From contig JAUIGN010000006.1 in assembly GCA_030430075.1 (NCBI GenBank), forward strand, positions 1 to 64,000: a DNA stretch of 64,000 bases. Direction: 5' to 3'. The notes under the pieces are model-generated. The model ran no database searches. It was not told the origin of the DNA and saw nothing but the letters and a program-made list of their open reading frames with translations. How positions within the stretch are numbered: the first letter of the stretch is position 1; every line of letters starts with the position of its first letter. Origin of the DNA: a bacterium. Lineage in GTDB: Bacteria > Planctomycetota > Planctomycetia > Pirellulales > Pirellulaceae. This document shows, piece after piece, positions 62,432 through 64,000 of the stretch. Made by a program: the position numbers and the translations under genes.

Positions 62432-64000
62432 ATGAGACTTGGTGCAAGTTTGCGACGGACGTTGTGCGGATTCTTTTTAGTCGCCGCCATCTCGGCCTGC
62501 GCTACCCTCGCCGGAGCCGCCGAGGTGACCGGGATCGCCGTCTATCCCCCCGATATTACGCTCCAGACCAAGCTGGATAGCCAGCAGTTTATCGTCGTCG
62601 CCACCCGGGACGACGGAGTGACCCTCGATATCACCGAAGCCGCCGCCGTGCAACTGGCCGAGGACGGTGTTGGCCGGCTGGAGGGGACCAAGGTCTATCC
62701 AGTCAAGGATGGGGATACCACGCTCAAGGTCGAGTACGCCGGCCATCAAGTCTCGGCCACGGTCAACGTGAAGGATGCGGCCGCCGACCGGCCCGTCAGC
62801 TTCCATTTGGACATCATGCCGATTTTCATGCGAGCGGGCTGCAACACGGGCAGTTGTCACGGCGCCGCCAGCGGCAAGGACGGTTTTAATCTCTCACTTT
62901 TCGGCTTCGATCCACGCGGCGACTACGAGCGAATCACACGTGAAATCGGCTTCCGCCGCATCAATCTGGCCGTTCCGGAAGCCAGCCTGCTGATTGAGAA
63001 GTCGATCGGTACGGTCCCGCACACCGGCGGGAAACGGTTCGAGGCCGATTCGGCGTACAACCAGATGCTGCTCAAATGGTTGGATGCCGGCGCCCCGCAG
63101 GATGCGGGAACGCCGCCGCATGTGACCGAGATGGACGTCTATCCGCCGGCCGCCGTGATCGAAGGGCGCGACAGCCAGCAGCAGTTTATTGCCCGCGCCC
63201 ACTACAGCGATGGGACGACGCGGGACGTTACTGACTTGGCCGTGTTCCTCAGCAGCAATGATACATCCGCACCGATCAGCGAAGGTGGACTCGTCACCGC
63301 TGCGGACCGGGGTGAAGCGTTCGTGATGGCCCGCTTTGAAACCAAGACCGTCGGCAGCCAGGTCTTGGTGCTGCCCAAGGATCTGGTCTACACCCCCCCA
63401 GAGATCACGGGCAACTACATCGACCAGTTGGTGGGCGACAAGCTCCGCAAGATCCGCATCATGCCCAGCGAGATCTGCAGCGACGAAGAGTTCATTCGCC
63501 GCGTGACGATCGACATTGCCGGTCTCTTGCCGACCGAGCAAGAGTACCTGGCCTTCATGGCCGACAAGTCACCCGACAAACGGGCCAAGTTGATCGACAC
63601 GCTGCTCGACCGGAAAGAGTTCTCGGAAATCTGGGCCATGAAGTGGTCCGAACTGCTGATGGTCAAGACGACCAACCAGGTCAGCAAGAAGTCGATGTAC
63701 CTGTACAGCAGTTGGCTGACCGACCAGATCGCCAGCAACGTGCCGCTCAACGAGATGGTTACGGAACTCCTGGGAGCCTCCGGCGGGACGTTCAAGAATC
63801 CGGCTGCCAACTACTACCAGATTGAACGGGACACCCTGAAGACCGCCGAGAATGTGGCCCAAGTGTTCATGGGGATTCGTACCCAGTGTGCTCAATGCCA
63901 CAACCACCCGTTTGATCGTTGGACGATGGACGATTACTACAGTTTCGCCGCCTTCTTCTCGCAGATCGGCCGCAAGACGGGCGAAGACTACCGCGAGCAG
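62432..64000 (+). CDS. BIG-DUF1549 planctomycete cytochrome-like protein (partial, cut by the window end)
   Basis: Continues past the window. ATG 62432 has AAGGAG 7 bases upstream and starts a signal peptide (MRLGASLRRTLCGFFLVAAI). Two bacterial Ig-like (Big2) domains occupy about 30-115 and 230-305. Between them AGCNTGSCHG (C137, C142, H143) has four residues between the cysteines instead of the usual two, and DUF1549 follows with YIDQLVGDKLRKIRI and FIRRVTIDIAGLLPTEQEYL. Near residue 486 is CAQCHNHPFDRW. DUF1553 is expected beyond the edge. It is 128 bases after the PPC gene. Confidence 0.9.
   Translation, partial: MRLGASLRRTLCGFFLVAAISACATLAGAAEVTGIAVYPPDITLQTKLDSQQFIVVATRDDGVTLDITEAAAVQLAEDGVGRLEGTKVYPVKDGDTTLKVEYAGHQVSATVNVKDAAADRPVSFHLDIMPIFMRAGCNTGSCHGAASGKDGFNLSLFGFDPRGDYERITREIGFRRINLAVPEASLLIEKSIGTVPHTGGKRFEADSAYNQMLLKWLDAGAPQDAGTPPHVTEMDVYPPAAVIEGRDSQQQFIARAHYSDGTTRDVTDLAVFLSSNDTSAPISEGGLVTAADRGEAFVMARFETKTVGSQVLVLPKDLVYTPPEITGNYIDQLVGDKLRKIRIMPSEICSDEEFIRRVTIDIAGLLPTEQEYLAFMADKSPDKRAKLIDTLLDRKEFSEIWAMKWSELLMVKTTNQVSKKSMYLYSSWLTDQIASNVPLNEMVTELLGASGGTFKNPAANYYQIERDTLKTAENVAQVFMGIRTQCAQCHNHPFDRWTMDDYYSFAAFFSQIGRKTGEDYREQ

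Noticed and set aside
59770..62490. Two long minus frames opposite the PPC gene
   Set aside because: They are antisense to a gene with a signal peptide and two PPC domains, and have no start context.

Overview
The window is GC-rich bacterial chromosome from a planctomycete, most likely a member of the Pirellulales. The evidence is three sets of the secreted DUF1501 and DUF1549/DUF1553 (PSD1, planctomycete cytochrome) proteins, an H4MPT-type C1 gene (mch) beside an ATP-grasp ligase, FHA-fused signalling proteins, GTG and TTG starts, and many intergenic repeats. No phage, insertion sequence or CRISPR array was seen.

Layout. 1-3.1 kb: a gene end, a helix-turn-helix protein, a TPR protein and a DnaJ-type zinc-finger protein, in less GC-rich DNA. 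3.4-6.3 kb: tRNA-Pro(UGG) with terminator, parB, and five perfect parS palindromes upstream of parB, followed by repeats. 6.3-16.1 kb: DUF1015, ahcY with terminator, trpF, an ExeA-like ATPase with a long acidic tail, a sugar epimerase, an MFS transporter and a dolichol-phosphate-mannose-synthase-like glycosyltransferase. 16.2-28.9 kb: two PSD1/DUF1501 pairs flanking an FHA-GAF-cyclase gene. 29.1-39.0 kb: a deacetylase-superfamily enzyme, a secreted Met/Gly/Pro-repeat protein, HD-GYP, M50 protease, Nudix and an FHA-GAF-PAS histidine kinase. 39.8-44.6 kb: mch, ATP-grasp, OleC-like ligase and an SDR protein on the minus strand. 44.9-50.1 kb: a DtxR regulator, the SRP RNA (ffs), dnaX, ybaB and rpoN. 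50.5-57.1 kb: acyl-CoA dehydrogenase, UDP-glucuronate decarboxylase, secreted proteins and csrA. 58.4-64 kb: a DUF1501, PPC-domain and DUF1549 set cut by the window end.

The most striking non-genic signals are two interspersed repeat families. Family alpha has four copies, a nearly invariant 50-bp core with GAGACC modules and variable tandem arrays. Family beta has seven copies that align almost without gaps as a conserved reading frame. In three loci a beta copy precedes an alpha copy in the same orientation. dnaX carries a run of nine A residues where one-nucleotide slippage would give an immediate stop, predicting a short gamma form.
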